A stretch of DNA of 64,000 nucleotides from Candidatus Skiveiella danica (lineage in GTDB: Bacteria; Pseudomonadota; Gammaproteobacteria; Burkholderiales; Burkholderiaceae_C). The notes beneath the pieces were generated by a model, which was given only the letters and a program-made list of their open reading frames with translations, was not told the origin of the DNA and made no database searches. The stretch is taken from positions 310,001 to 374,000 of the forward strand of contig JADKHE010000013.1 of assembly GCA_016721925.1 (NCBI GenBank), given 5' to 3'. The translations under genes were made by a program, and so were the position numbers. Positions 1 through 8,323 of this stretch are shown here, piece after piece; position 1 is the first letter of the stretch; each line of letters opens with the position of its first letter.

Positions 1-130
1 GTGCCCAGCCCGTGGTGGTTCCCAAGTCAATCGCCAGTAACACGAGACACCGGGTTGGCGCCATGTCATCACCAACGCCACCCACATATACACCTACATC
101 GACACCGGTATCGACGACGGCATCAGCCAT

Positions 131-173
131 CCTACGTAGGTCAGAGGGAACCTTAGTTCCCTTTCCTACGTAG
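131..173. repeat. Nested palindromes around CCTACGTAGG
   Basis: A perfect 10-base palindrome CCTACGTAGG at 131-140 is followed by a 7-base hairpin (AGGGAAC at 145-151 with GTTCCCT at 156-162). A second CCTACGTAG follows at 165-173. The symmetric arrangement suggests a protein-binding or recombination site. No function can be assigned from sequence alone. Confidence 0.6.
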
Positions 174-191
174 TAGGAGGGGGGTTTGTTT

Positions 192-389
192 CCAACTGGA
201 TTTTGGGTGAAATATGAATAAAAACAAGGACTTAGCTCAGTTGGCAAGTTGGCAAAACGGTTTTTTGTTGCCAACTGCCAACTGAACCTAAGTTGTTGAT
301 TCATATGGGAATCCAGTTGGCAGACTTCTTCCAACTGAGTCCAGTTGGCAAAACCGGGGCTCCAGTTGGCAACACTTTTGCCAACTGGA
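192..389. repeat. Iteron-like cluster of CAGTTGG dyads
   Basis: The 7-mer CAGTTGG or its complement occurs about nine times in 200 bases (near 192, 238, 271, 278, 313, 331, 341, 362 and 381), and AGTTGGCAA also occurs at 247. The clearest unit is a perfect 12-base inverted repeat: TCCAGTTGGCAA at 361-372 and TTGCCAACTGGA at 378-389 with a 5-base spacer. A second, nearly perfect dyad pairs 238-255 with 268-284. Clustered, alternately oriented words next to replication genes resemble an origin, a partition site or a multi-site operator. That role is inferred; the repeats themselves are directly visible. Confidence 0.7.
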
Positions 390-411
390 TTTGACGTGTA
401 CAGATGCGGGT

Positions 412-2586
412 TCATAGGGGAGCCTCCTTGTCATTGATGTCATCTTGGTAGACCCACACGTCCGCTCGCTCCACGGGCATGGCCGCGCCGGAATGTGGGC
501 ATTTAAAGTGGGTCGGCAGCACCGTGAAGTGCCGGATCAGCACCTCGCCGGTGGCCGGATCTGGCGCATCGAAGGGCAGGCTCAGCACCATGTCCTCGAC
601 GCACAGGTAGCCGAACTTGTTGCGTCCAACCGCGGGCAGCCCGTACTGCGCTGCGTCGCGAAAGAACTTGATATAGCCCTGCGTGGCCAGGGCCGAGATG
701 CGCGCACGGATCGTGCGATCGCCGCCCAGGCCAGCCTTGCCCTCAAAGGCCTCGGCGAACTGGTTGGCGGTGTAGCAACGCCCTTGTGCGGCCTGATCAA
801 ACAGGATCTCCAAGATGGCGTCACGCTTGCGCCGGCGCTCCGCATCGAGCCTTTCGCCATAGTCCTTGAGCACCAGGCGGTTATTTGCATCCAGCTCGCG
901 CCACTCGCCGTCGATTTTGTCGACACTCTTTTGCGAGATGGCCGGTCCATTGCGCAACTCGAAGGTCAGGCGCCGAATGGTGCTGAGCTCGTTGGGGCGG
1001 TCCAACATGACGCCGGTGGTATAGAAACCGCGCAGGCTGCTGGCGCCGGCCAGCGCCTGGAACGGGTCTTCCTCGAACTGCTTTTTGTTGAGCTTCCTGG
1101 TGTGATGGGCGAGGATCACGCCCGCATCGGGGTTGACCGCCTGGCGGATCGGATCCACGCGCTGCGAAAGGAAGAACATCATCGCGCCGTTGTCGTTCTC
1201 GCCACCGGCATCTCCCCCGTCGAACACATTTCGGATCGGGTCAATGACAATGATGTCGGGCGGATGGCCGTCGAAGGCATCAAGCATCGCCGGAATGATC
1301 TGCTTCAGACCAGCGTCATCCAGAACCAGGCGAAGCTGAGGTGTGGCAATAAAGTTGATGCGCGCCAGCTCAAGCCCGTGGGCTGGCACCCGGACCTGCT
1401 TGGCCCGCTCGCGCAGGTAGTGGTACTGCACTTCGGCCTGCAGATAAAACACACGCAGGGGCCGTGGTGGGGTCATGCCCAGAAACGAAAGGCCCGCGGC
1501 CATGTGGGTGAGCAACGCCAGCAGGAGGTCGCTCTTGCCCACCTTGGGCGCACCCCCAAAGACCGTCAACCCACCGGGGGTCAGCACCCTGGGTGCGATC
1601 AGGTCGTCGGGCAGCGGCGAATCGTCGTCCAGCAACTGACCCAGCGTAAAGCTTGGCAGCCTGGGCGCTGGCGCCTTCACGATGCGGCGCTCAGCTTGCG
1701 CAATGAACCCCGCGCAGTCAAAGCCCTCCGCGACTCCATCGGCGGCATCCCACTTGGATCTCTTGTCGGGCGGGGGCACCAGGATCGCAACGGATGCGGC
1801 CGCGGCCATTGCACAAGCGCCTGCTGCGTGCTCTGCATAGTCCCAGCCCGGGGCATCCCGGTCGGGCCAGATCAACACCTCCTTGGCCTTCAGCGGCGTC
1901 CAGTCAGTTTTATCGATCGGCGCCTTTGCGCCGTTCATGGCCGTCGTGGCGACTACACCCAAACCAATCAACGCATCGGCACACTTCTCGCCTTCGACCA
2001 GAACGACTGTGCGGGCGCTCGCCACCTGCTGCAAGTTGTACAGCGGGCGAGGATCCGGTGCACGCCACATCCGGGCGCGAACATCCCACGGGCGGTACTC
2101 CTTGCCGGTGGGAGGGTCGTAACGGTAAACGCAGGCCACGAGTTCGCCTGCTGGCGTGACGTAGTCCCACTTGGCAGTATGCGGCCCCAAATCGTCGACG
2201 CCAGGTTCATGGCGAGCTTCACGACGAGCCAGGTGTGAGACAGGTGGCGCGAACCCGAGCCACTGGCGAACCTCATTGAGCACCGCCGGGAAGTCATGCA
2301 AGGTGGAGAGCCCGCGCGACATCGCCCAGATGTCCAAAACGTCGCCCCCGTCGTCGTTGGAGAAGTCCTTCCACAGGCCCCGCCGGGGTCCGTCGAGCTC
2401 GACCACCAGGCTCTTGCCCGGCGAGCCCTCGACGTCCCCCACGTAAAACTTGCCGCCCCGGATTCGCCCCCGGGGAAACAGGTAATGCAACACGGCCTCC
2501 AGCCGATCCAGTAGCGCGGCGCGCAGCACTTGCGCGTCGGCGCTCAGGCCATCCAGCGGCTCCCTTGCGTCATTGAAGTCCAGCAC
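412..2586 (-). CDS. TOPRIM primase / RepA-like AAA helicase of a mobile element
   Basis: A 724-residue protein that probably primes and unwinds DNA for replication of a phage or integrative element. A TOPRIM-like segment shows VLVEGEKCADAL near residues 195-206 and WPDRD near 240-244, matching the acidic metal-binding residues of DnaG-type domains. A RecA-like ATPase follows, with Walker A GGAPKVGKS near 344-352 and a Walker B-like DIIVIDP near 445, as in RepA/AAA_25 helicases. The C-terminal third contains a probable winged-helix segment. It is the last gene of a minus-strand module that begins at about 7320, and it ends next to the CAGTTGG repeats. The family call is firm; the exact element type is not known. 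Confidence 0.8.
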   Translation of the reverse strand: MLDFNDAREPLDGLSADAQVLRAALLDRLEAVLHYLFPRGRIRGGKFYVGDVEGSPGKSLVVELDGPRRGLWKDFSNDDGGDVLDIWAMSRGLSTLHDFPAVLNEVRQWLGFAPPVSHLARREARHEPGVDDLGPHTAKWDYVTPAGELVACVYRYDPPTGKEYRPWDVRARMWRAPDPRPLYNLQQVASARTVVLVEGEKCADALIGLGVVATTAMNGAKAPIDKTDWTPLKAKEVLIWPDRDAPGWDYAEHAAGACAMAAAASVAILVPPPDKRSKWDAADGVAEGFDCAGFIAQAERRIVKAPAPRLPSFTLGQLLDDDSPLPDDLIAPRVLTPGGLTVFGGAPKVGKSDLLLALLTHMAAGLSFLGMTPPRPLRVFYLQAEVQYHYLRERAKQVRVPAHGLELARINFIATPQLRLVLDDAGLKQIIPAMLDAFDGHPPDIIVIDPIRNVFDGGDAGGENDNGAMMFFLSQRVDPIRQAVNPDAGVILAHHTRKLNKKQFEEDPFQALAGASSLRGFYTTGVMLDRPNELSTIRRLTFELRNGPAISQKSVDKIDGEWRELDANNRLVLKDYGERLDAERRRKRDAILEILFDQAAQGRCYTANQFAEAFEGKAGLGGDRTIRARISALATQGYIKFFRDAAQYGLPAVGRNKFGYLCVEDMVLSLPFDAPDPATGEVLIRHFTVLPTHFKCPHSGAAMPVERADVWVYQDDINDKEAPL

Positions 2587-2626
2587 GCAGACTCCTCTCC
2601 TGGGGCGCGGGTGCGATATCGGTGTC

Positions 2627-2656
2627 TTGACAGAAAGTCGTCCATTGAACTACATT
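2627..2656 (+). promoter_or_regulatory. Probable sigma-70 promoter of the brnT/antitoxin operon
   Basis: TTGACA at 2627-2632 is followed after 18 bases by TACATT at 2651-2656, a near-consensus -35/-10 pair. It ends only six bases before the brnT start codon. A transcript from here would have a very short leader, so BrnT may be translated weakly from a leaderless or near-leaderless mRNA. Confidence 0.5.
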
Positions 2657-2662
2657 CACGCC

Positions 2663-2944
2663 ATGCAATTTGAGTGGGATGACGGCAAAAGCGAGCTGTG
2701 TTTCAGGGAGCGGGGGTTTGACTTTGCCTATGCGGCACAGGCGTTTTTTGATCCGAACCGCATCATCCGGCCCGATGACCGCCACAGCTATGGCGAAGAG
2801 CGTTACCAACTGATGGGCAAGGTCGAGCAACGTCTGTTTGTAATCGTCTATACCCCCCGAGAACAAGCCATGCGCATCATCTCGGCCCGCAAGGCCAACC
2901 AGCGAGAAATGACACACTATGAAGACCGTTCGCGTGACGATTGA
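2663..2944 (+). CDS. brnT: BrnT-family ribonuclease toxin
   Basis: A 93-residue protein of the BrnT family, RelE-like ribonuclease toxins that cleave mRNA. Family hallmarks are the N-terminal FEWDDGKSELCFRERG, the central DDRHSYGEERYQLMG and the late MRIISARKANQREMTHYE. The ATG at 2663 is chosen because the family motif starts immediately after it; the open frame upstream has no homology. The gene overlaps the downstream antitoxin by 26 bases, which favours coupled translation. It lies on the opposite strand from the surrounding phage-like module, so it is probably an independent cargo or addiction unit. Confidence 0.87.
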   Translation: MQFEWDDGKSELCFRERGFDFAYAAQAFFDPNRIIRPDDRHSYGEERYQLMGKVEQRLFVIVYTPREQAMRIISARKANQREMTHYEDRSRDD

Positions 2945-3254
2945 CCCCAACAAGCCCGCATCCGTCGCGCTGGGGCGCATTGATGCGGCCCGCGTTGATG
3001 GGGCAACTGAGCAGGAACTGGCGCGCCAGCAGGCCCAAGATGAGCAGGAGGCCGTGATGGACGCTGCTCGCTTCGCACGCCGGGTTCGCAAGCGCCTGGG
3101 GCTGACCCAGGCGGAGTTTTCTCGCCGCATCGAGGTGTCCCTGGACACCATCCGCAATTGGGAGCAAGGCAAGCGCACGCCCACGGGTGCTGCCAAAGCC
3201 TTACTAAAGGTGCTGGACCGCAACCCAGAGTTGGCCCTGGCCGCGCTGCACTGA
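2919..3254 (+). CDS. brnA: XRE-family antitoxin partner of BrnT
   Basis: A 111-residue protein with a C-terminal helix-turn-helix: residues about 50-100 read as RVRKRLGLTQAEFSRRIEVSLDTIRNWEQGKRTP, a classical XRE domain. The N-terminal part, rich in Ala, Glu and Gln, probably binds and neutralises BrnT. Classical BrnA antitoxins have a ribbon-helix-helix fold; an HTH-type partner of BrnT is also common. It would autorepress the operon by binding the promoter at 2627-2656. Function is inferred from the overlap with brnT and from the domain. Confidence 0.8.
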   Translation: MKTVRVTIDPNKPASVALGRIDAARVDGATEQELARQQAQDEQEAVMDAARFARRVRKRLGLTQAEFSRRIEVSLDTIRNWEQGKRTPTGAAKALLKVLDRNPELALAALH

Positions 3255-3279
3255 GTCCTGTGCCCGGTGCACCCACTCA

Positions 3280-4047
3280 TCACGCCACTCCCCAACACCG
3301 CTGCTGCCACGCACAGAACTTGCACTCCACATGGGTGGGCGTCGTGGCAAAGCGAGGCAAGCTCTCGCCCGAATCGGTCGCGGTGATGACCTTGACTGCG
3401 CGGTCCGACATGCGCTGCGCCAGCCCGCCATCAAAGGGCAGCAACTCACACCAGATCGCCTGGGTGTCTTTGTTGACCGCAGTGAACAGGGCCGGGTTGG
3501 CTGAGACGCCCGGCACGCTGGCTTCCATGTAGGCTTGGTAGACCGCGACCTGTGCAGCATAGACCGGCTTGGAGCGGGCTACACCCTGCTTGACCGTGTC
3601 ACGCCAGGATTTGTCGTTCATTGTCTTGAACTCCCAGATAGCCGGGTAACCCATGCCGAAGGCCCCCAGATCGGCAGGCCCTGCGTTCAGGATGCCATCG
3701 ACATGGCCCCGGATCCGCCCGCCCGCCACCGAGAAGCCGAACTGGCCACCCTGGGCTTTTCGGGTAAAGAGATCAAAGCCGGCCAAGCGCAGCCAGCGGA
3801 TGGCCAGATCCTCCAGCGTGTGGCCGACCTCAAAGATCCTCAGCAAGCGCCCCGAGAAGTCGCGCCCGTCGTCGACCGGCGTGTGGGTGTACTCGTACTG
3901 CAGCGCGCGCTCACAGGCCACGCCCAGACGCGATGCGCCGAGATAGTCACGTGGCGTCTGGCTGGCACGCTCCCGGGTCAGCGCCTGATCGATCAAGCTG
4001 CTGATCTGGGCATCCAGCGTGGGCCGGTGATTGAAATCCAGCGTCAC
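3280..4047 (-). CDS. Cas4/RecB-like PD-(D/E)XK nuclease with Fe-S cysteines
   Basis: A 255-residue nuclease of the RecB/Cas4-like PD-(D/E)XK superfamily. The core motifs are in order: GHTLED near residue 75, GHVDGIL near 115 (catalytic Asp), WEFKTMN near 140 (E-x-K) and the QxxxY-like AAQVAVYQAYM near 167. One cysteine near residue 29 (GVACERA) and a C-terminal C-x2-C-x5-C (ECKFCAWQQRC) are spaced as in the 4Fe-4S cluster of Cas4 and AddB nucleases. It overlaps the next gene by four bases, so it is translated within the module. It probably processes DNA ends for recombination-dependent replication. No CRISPR array is nearby. Confidence 0.83.
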   Translation of the reverse strand: MTLDFNHRPTLDAQISSLIDQALTRERASQTPRDYLGASRLGVACERALQYEYTHTPVDDGRDFSGRLLRIFEVGHTLEDLAIRWLRLAGFDLFTRKAQGGQFGFSVAGGRIRGHVDGILNAGPADLGAFGMGYPAIWEFKTMNDKSWRDTVKQGVARSKPVYAAQVAVYQAYMEASVPGVSANPALFTAVNKDTQAIWCELLPFDGGLAQRMSDRAVKVITATDSGESLPRFATTPTHVECKFCAWQQRCWGVA

Positions 4048-4499
4048 AGAACACCTCCCGCCGACGCGGCCAGTTCCAGGCGGGCCGGGGAATAGTCAAA
4101 GAAGGCGCGCTCGCGCGCTGCCAGGCGTTCATGCTCAATGAGCATGTGCTGCTGGTAGGCTGTGACCACCACTTCAACCAGGGTCAAGACCTCCTGGCGG
4201 GTGTAGTCGGCCAATGGACGCCCCATACCAATGGAGCCCACATACTCGCCCAGCGGCGACAGGCAGGCACCCATGGCCGCGGTCTCCATCTCACTTGGAT
4301 CCGTCATCTTTCCCTCCGCTTTTTTCATGAGCGTTGAAAACGCGTTTTGACAGCGCCGGGAGCAAAACACCCAACGGTCTGAATCACGACGCGGGTCACC
4401 GCGCCGGAGCCTGGGGTTGAACCAGCCCAGGCCGCGGGCTTGGCGCGAGCACACCGCACAGGTCATGCGCGCCATGCCTGACCTCACGCCGCCCGTCAC
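4044..4499 (-). CDS. Small zinc-ribbon protein of the phage-like module
   Basis: A 151-residue protein with an N-terminal C-x2-C (MTCAVCSRQ) and a second Cys pair (WVFCSRRCQNAF) that together would bind zinc. The remainder is mostly helical, with no recognisable catalytic motif. Proteins of this shape occur beside phage-type helicases and nucleases. Its start overlaps the helicase stop by four bases (ATGA), and its end overlaps the nuclease start in the same way, so the three are one translational unit. The function is unknown; DNA binding or a helicase accessory role is an inference. Confidence 0.65.
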   Translation of the reverse strand: MTGGVRSGMARMTCAVCSRQARGLGWFNPRLRRGDPRRDSDRWVFCSRRCQNAFSTLMKKAEGKMTDPSEMETAAMGACLSPLGEYVGSIGMGRPLADYTRQEVLTLVEVVVTAYQQHMLIEHERLAARERAFFDYSPARLELAASAGGVL

Positions 4500-6169
4500 G
4501 CCGCCTCCCGGCAGGCGTCATTGGCCGCCACCACCAGGCGCTGGATCTGGGTCTTGTTGAACTGAAACGACAGCAGGGCGGAGGCCTGGTAACGCGTCAG
4601 TCCAAAATCAGCACGCATCGCCTCGGGCAAATAGCGCAGCTGCTTGTCGGTCGGGGGCTCGTTGAGCCAGCGCCGGGTCTTGTAGGCGGAGTCGGCGGAC
4701 TCGTGGTCGTTGAGCCAGTCGTCGGCCCGGGCCATGCAGACCGTGCGCTCGCCGACACCCAACAGGTGCGCCCTCAAATCCTTACCCCCACCGACGGCGT
4801 GCCAGCGGCCGTTGAGAAAGAAGATGCCGCCCCAGGCGCTAAAGCCCGTGGCCATCAGTGCGTCGTCATGCCCGAACAGGTCGCACCACCGAAAGTTAGA
4901 GCGCTTGAGCAGGTCGATCTCGCTCATGACGAAGTCCGCCAGCACGCCCAGTTCGTGCGGCTCCCGCTCCCACACATGTCCACACAGCGGGCACTCCATG
5001 CAGGCCAGCGGAACGATGGCGCCGCAATCTGGGCAGTCCTTGGTTGGCGCCTCACCTTCGCCCAGATGCCCGTCGAGGTTGATTTCCTGCTCAATCGATC
5101 CGTGCATCAGGCTGGCGGTGCCGAAGTCCAGCACGATGCACTCGGTCTTGATCACGCCCGGGAACTCATCAGGGTCGACAGTGCGCAAACCACGACCGAC
5201 CATCTGGATGAAGGTGGACTTATAGGAGCTGGGCCGCAGCAGAACAACGCAGCTGGTGGGCGTGTAGTCGTAGCCTTCGGTGAGCACCGCCACGTTGACC
5301 ACCACCTGAGCACGCCCAGTCTCGTAGTTCGCCAGTCGCGCCTTGCGGTCCACATCGGACAGCTCACCGTGGATGAACACGGCGTGCACGCCTGCGTCGA
5401 CAAACGCATCGCAGACGTTTTGGGCATGGGCCACCGTCGAGCAAAAGACGATGGTCTTGCGCGAGGATGCGTTCGCCTTCCAGTGCTTGATCACCGCTTC
5501 AGTGATCAGCTGCTTGTCGAGAATGGAGGCGACCTCGTCCATGTCGAAGTCCATCGCGGTGCGCCGGACATGGCGCAAGGCGTCCTGCACGCCGACGTCG
5601 ATCACGAAGGTGCGTGGCGCAACAAGGTGCCCTGCCGCGATCATCTCGCCCAGCGTGATCTGGTCAGCGACGTTGGAGAAGACCTCGCGCAGGCCTTGAC
5701 CGTCGCCCCGATTGGGAGTGGCCGTCAGGCCGCAGATCACGGCCTTTGGATTGCGGGACTGGACCTCGTCGATGACCGCTCTGTAGCTCGGTGAGGCGGC
5801 ATGGTGCGCCTCATCGATGACCAACACGTCCAGCGAAGGGATTTGGTCGAGGTTCGCCCTGCGTGAGAGGGTCTGAACCATGGCGAAGGTGGCACGGCCC
5901 GCCCAGGATTTCTCATGGGCATCGACTACCGAAGTTGAGACCCCGGGATTGACCCTTGAGAACTTGGAACGGTTCTGCACGGTCAGCTCGCCGCGGTGCG
6001 CAAGGATGCACGCCTTGGCATCAGGATCCTCGAGCATGCTGCCAGCGACCGCTGACAGCATGATGGTTTTTCCCGATCCCGTGGGTGCGACAGCCAGCGT
6101 GTTGCCGTATTGATTGAGGGCTGCGAGGGTTCTATGGACCAACAAGGCTTGGCGGGGGCGAAGCATCAT
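4496..6169 (-). CDS. DEAD/DEAH-box superfamily 2 helicase
   Basis: A 557-residue SF2 helicase of the RecQ/SSL2-like phage group. Motif I is VAPTGSGKT near residue 27, motif II is DEAHHAA near 120, motif III is GLTATP near 148, and motif VI is QMVGRGLRT near 325. A C4 zinc finger (CPDCG...CMECPLCG) sits near residues 385-404. It should unwind DNA in 3'-5' fashion during element replication or repair. It lies in a tight minus-strand operon with the gene upstream only 12 bases away. The start at ATG 6169 matches the usual N-terminus just before the helicase Q-like RPRQ. Confidence 0.85.
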   Translation of the reverse strand: MMLRPRQALLVHRTLAALNQYGNTLAVAPTGSGKTIMLSAVAGSMLEDPDAKACILAHRGELTVQNRSKFSRVNPGVSTSVVDAHEKSWAGRATFAMVQTLSRRANLDQIPSLDVLVIDEAHHAASPSYRAVIDEVQSRNPKAVICGLTATPNRGDGQGLREVFSNVADQITLGEMIAAGHLVAPRTFVIDVGVQDALRHVRRTAMDFDMDEVASILDKQLITEAVIKHWKANASSRKTIVFCSTVAHAQNVCDAFVDAGVHAVFIHGELSDVDRKARLANYETGRAQVVVNVAVLTEGYDYTPTSCVVLLRPSSYKSTFIQMVGRGLRTVDPDEFPGVIKTECIVLDFGTASLMHGSIEQEINLDGHLGEGEAPTKDCPDCGAIVPLACMECPLCGHVWEREPHELGVLADFVMSEIDLLKRSNFRWCDLFGHDDALMATGFSAWGGIFFLNGRWHAVGGGKDLRAHLLGVGERTVCMARADDWLNDHESADSAYKTRRWLNEPPTDKQLRYLPEAMRADFGLTRYQASALLSFQFNKTQIQRLVVAANDACREAA

Positions 6170-6181
6170 GGTGGCAACTCC

Positions 6182-6784
6182 TTATTGCGCCCAGCTTGGA
6201 ACGCCCGGCACCGGGGGGCGGCCCGCGGCCTGCGCATAGGGGTTGGGAGCCGGTGCTGCAGGCGCAGCAACCGGACTGCGTGGCGACCCCATTGCGGCGG
6301 CATAGTCCTTGTGGTCGGGCGTGACTGCTGACTTGATGACGCTCTTGTCCTGGCCGTTCTGGTCTTTTTCCCAGTCGACCTTGCCCAGGAACTCGATGCC
6401 GTCCAGATCGCAAAAGCCGCTGATGCGCCGTGCGTTTTGAGCCACCGAACTGCTGTCGCCCGGGTGGACGTTGCGCGCCGAATTGAGGACCGCCTTGACA
6501 AAGGTGCGACCCATGTTGGCCCACTCAGGGCCCTTGGGGCTGTGCAGGCCAATGAGCGACCACATCTTGCGCCGCGCGAACTCGCCCTCGGTCACCACGA
6601 ACTCGCAGTTCAGGTAGACAGAGCCGGTGTTGGTGTTGCGCGTGGCGTAGCCACCGGTCCAGCCCTGCGAGGCATCGTCATGGCCACCGGGTTTGACCGT
6701 CATGCGCACGCGAACCAAAGTGCCCTTGGGGATGATGTCGAACGAAGACGGCTCAGACGCGGAATTGAAATCGAAGTAGTTCAC
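6182..6784 (-). CDS. Phage-type single-strand-binding-like protein
   Basis: A 200-residue protein resembling the DUF669 group of phage ssDNA-binding proteins. It has a beta-rich OB-fold-like first 150 residues (IIPKGTLVRVRMTVKPGG, GSVYLNCEFVVTEGEFARRKMWSLIGL). A flexible Pro/Ala-rich tail ends in WAQ, as SSB-like tails end in aromatic or acidic residues. In phages such a protein accompanies Sak4-type ATPases, and here the truncated Sak4-like gene is directly upstream. The assignment is by fold features and position, not by catalytic motifs. Confidence 0.6.
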   Translation of the reverse strand: MNYFDFNSASEPSSFDIIPKGTLVRVRMTVKPGGHDDASQGWTGGYATRNTNTGSVYLNCEFVVTEGEFARRKMWSLIGLHSPKGPEWANMGRTFVKAVLNSARNVHPGDSSSVAQNARRISGFCDLDGIEFLGKVDWEKDQNGQDKSVIKSAVTPDHKDYAAAMGSPRSPVAAPAAPAPNPYAQAAGRPPVPGVPSWAQ

Positions 6785-6786
6785 GA

Positions 6787-7320
6787 TCAGGACTCCTGAA
6801 TGGGGTTGAATGAAGTGGGTGTGGTGGTGACAGTTACGGCGTCGGCGTGCACAGCGGTCACGGCAGCAGGAGCTGCGGCAATGGCTGGCGGTCGGGCGAA
6901 GTCGAGGCGCTCATTGGCGGGTTTTGCGGGGCCTGCGATCTTTTCCATCAGGCGCCCCAAGTGCGGCTCCTCGATGGCATCGAGCCGTCCGGAGCGATCC
7001 TTGGCCGGATAGCCCCAGGTGTTGAGCGTGTGACAGACAAAGGCGCGGTAGCTGGCGCCGTCATCGCTCTTGATCTCGGCCAGCGTCACCACTTCGTCCA
7101 CGATGCCCGGCAGCTCCAGGCCGGTCTTGGAGCCATCGATCTGCAGTGAGAAGACACGCCGATTGAAATCGTCCAGGGCCTCGTTCAAGATTCCGACGAA
7201 CCAGACGTTCTTGCGCCGGGTGTGCTGCAGGTGGGTGAGCCAGCCGATCATTTCCTGGCCCATCAAGCCGTAGGCTCCGCGGCTGTCGGGCTTGCCGGTT
7301 TTCTCGGAGAAAGCTTGAGG
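6787..7320 (-). pseudogene. Truncated Sak4-like phage recombination ATPase (C-terminal part)
   Basis: Only the C-terminal half of a phage nucleotide-binding protein remains. Reading upstream of the first ATG (7266), the frame continues as AFSEKTGKPDSRGAYGLMG, which belongs to the same family, up to about 7320. There it runs into a foreign sequence. The ATPase Walker motifs are missing, so the protein cannot be an active RecA-like annealing ATPase. It still keeps the conserved GILNEALDDFNRRVF and SKTGLELPGIVDEVV segments. An ATG at 7266 could allow a 159-residue fragment to be made. Confidence 0.65.
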
Positions 7321-7322
7321 CT

Positions 7323-7880
7323 GACCTTTGGGGCAGTGTCCATGCGATCCTGGCCGTCAACCGCCGCACACGCGGCAATATGACCCGGGCAACGACGCCG
7401 TTCTTGCTCAAGGGTCTCGTCTTCGGCAACGACGGCCACGCCCTGACGCCCTGGCACAGCACCAAGAAAACGACCGGCAAACGGTACCGGTATTACCTCC
7501 CAATGCGCGACATCAAAGAGCATGCAGGCGCCTCAGGTCTGCCGCGCCTGCCGGCGGCCGAACTGGAGTCAGCCGTAGTGAGCCAGTTGCGCCGCGTCCT
7601 GCGTGCGCCAGACCTACTTGGCGATGTGGTGCCGCAGGCCCTCAAGCTGGACCCCAGCCTCGATGAAGCGCAGGTCACGGTCGCCATGTCACGACTGGAT
7701 GCCATTTGGGACCAGCTGTTCCCTGCCGAGCAGAACCGGATCGTGAGGCTGCTGGTTGAGAAAGTCATCGTGTCGCCCAATGACCTCGAAGTCCGCCTGC
7801 GTGCCAATGGCATAGAACAGGTGGTCATGGATCTACATCCTGAGCGTTTGGCGCCCGCGCGCGAGGAGGCGCTGGCATGA
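7323..7880 (+). pseudogene. Serine recombinase C-terminal fragment
   Basis: The C-terminal half of a large serine recombinase. The frame reads SVHAILAVNRRTRGN then PFLLKGLVFGNDGHALTPWHS, typical of the Recombinase domain and the segment after it. It continues to the LLVEKVIVSPNDLEVRLRANGIEQV tail. The N-terminal resolvase catalytic domain with its serine is absent; sequence before 7323 belongs to the broken ATPase on the other strand. An ATG at 7380 would give a 166-residue product without catalytic activity. The stop codon overlaps the next start (ATGA), so the downstream partner gene was inherited with it. Confidence 0.75.
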
Positions 7881-8323
7881 GTGGTGTGCGCATCCAAAGT
7901 TCGGGCGAAGCGGAGGTCATGCTGTCCAGCGACGGTCGGCTGACCTTATCGGTACCCATCGAGTTCAAGCGCCGTGGTGGACGCAAGCAAGTCACGCTGC
8001 CCAACGGCGAGACCGGAAAACCACGGCCTTGGGACACGGCTCCCACGGCAATGCAGTTGGCGCTGGCCAGAGGCCACCGCTGGCTGGCAACGCTGGAGTC
8101 CGGCGAGGTCAAGACCTTGACGGAGATTGCGGGGCGCGAAGGTGTCGACAACAGCTATGTGAGCCGGATGGTCAACTTGACCACCCTGGCGCCAGACATC
8201 GTCGAGGCTATTTTGCTGAACGCACTGCCAGACCACCTGACGCTGTTTGATCTGGCGGTGGATCCGCCGGCCTCGTGGGAGGCGCAGCGCCAACGACTGG
8301 CGGGGGTTCAGGCCAACTTGTAG
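7877..8323 (+). CDS. Recombinase-associated HTH protein
   Basis: A 148-residue protein that follows large serine recombinases in many mobile elements. It has a basic middle part (FKRRGGRKQVTLP) and a central helix-turn-helix-like segment (LTEIAGREGVDNSYVSRMVNLTTLAPDIVEAIL) reminiscent of KorB/ParB-type HTH. It probably binds DNA at the recombinase site or regulates it. It starts inside the recombinase stop codon, so it was translationally coupled. With the recombinase truncated it may now be an orphan. The function is inferred from position. Confidence 0.6.
   Translation: MSGVRIQSSGEAEVMLSSDGRLTLSVPIEFKRRGGRKQVTLPNGETGKPRPWDTAPTAMQLALARGHRWLATLESGEVKTLTEIAGREGVDNSYVSRMVNLTTLAPDIVEAILLNALPDHLTLFDLAVDPPASWEAQRQRLAGVQANL

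Larger units (their letters stand above)
1..411. other. Non-coding left flank with dense dyad repeats
   Basis: No convincing gene is seen here. The stretch holds nested palindromes at about 131-173 and a cluster of CAGTTGG/CCAACTG words at 192-389, both described separately. A short open plus-strand reading (about 41-136) ends at a TAG, but it has no recognisable domain. The region lies just beyond the stop codon of the minus-strand primase/helicase gene and is more AT-rich than the genes around it. Confidence 0.6.

Noticed and set aside
192..389. A CRISPR array at the left end
   Set aside because: Repeats are only 7-12 bases, alternate in orientation and have no uniform spacers. The Cas4-like nuclease nearby belongs to a phage-type module and no other cas genes are present.
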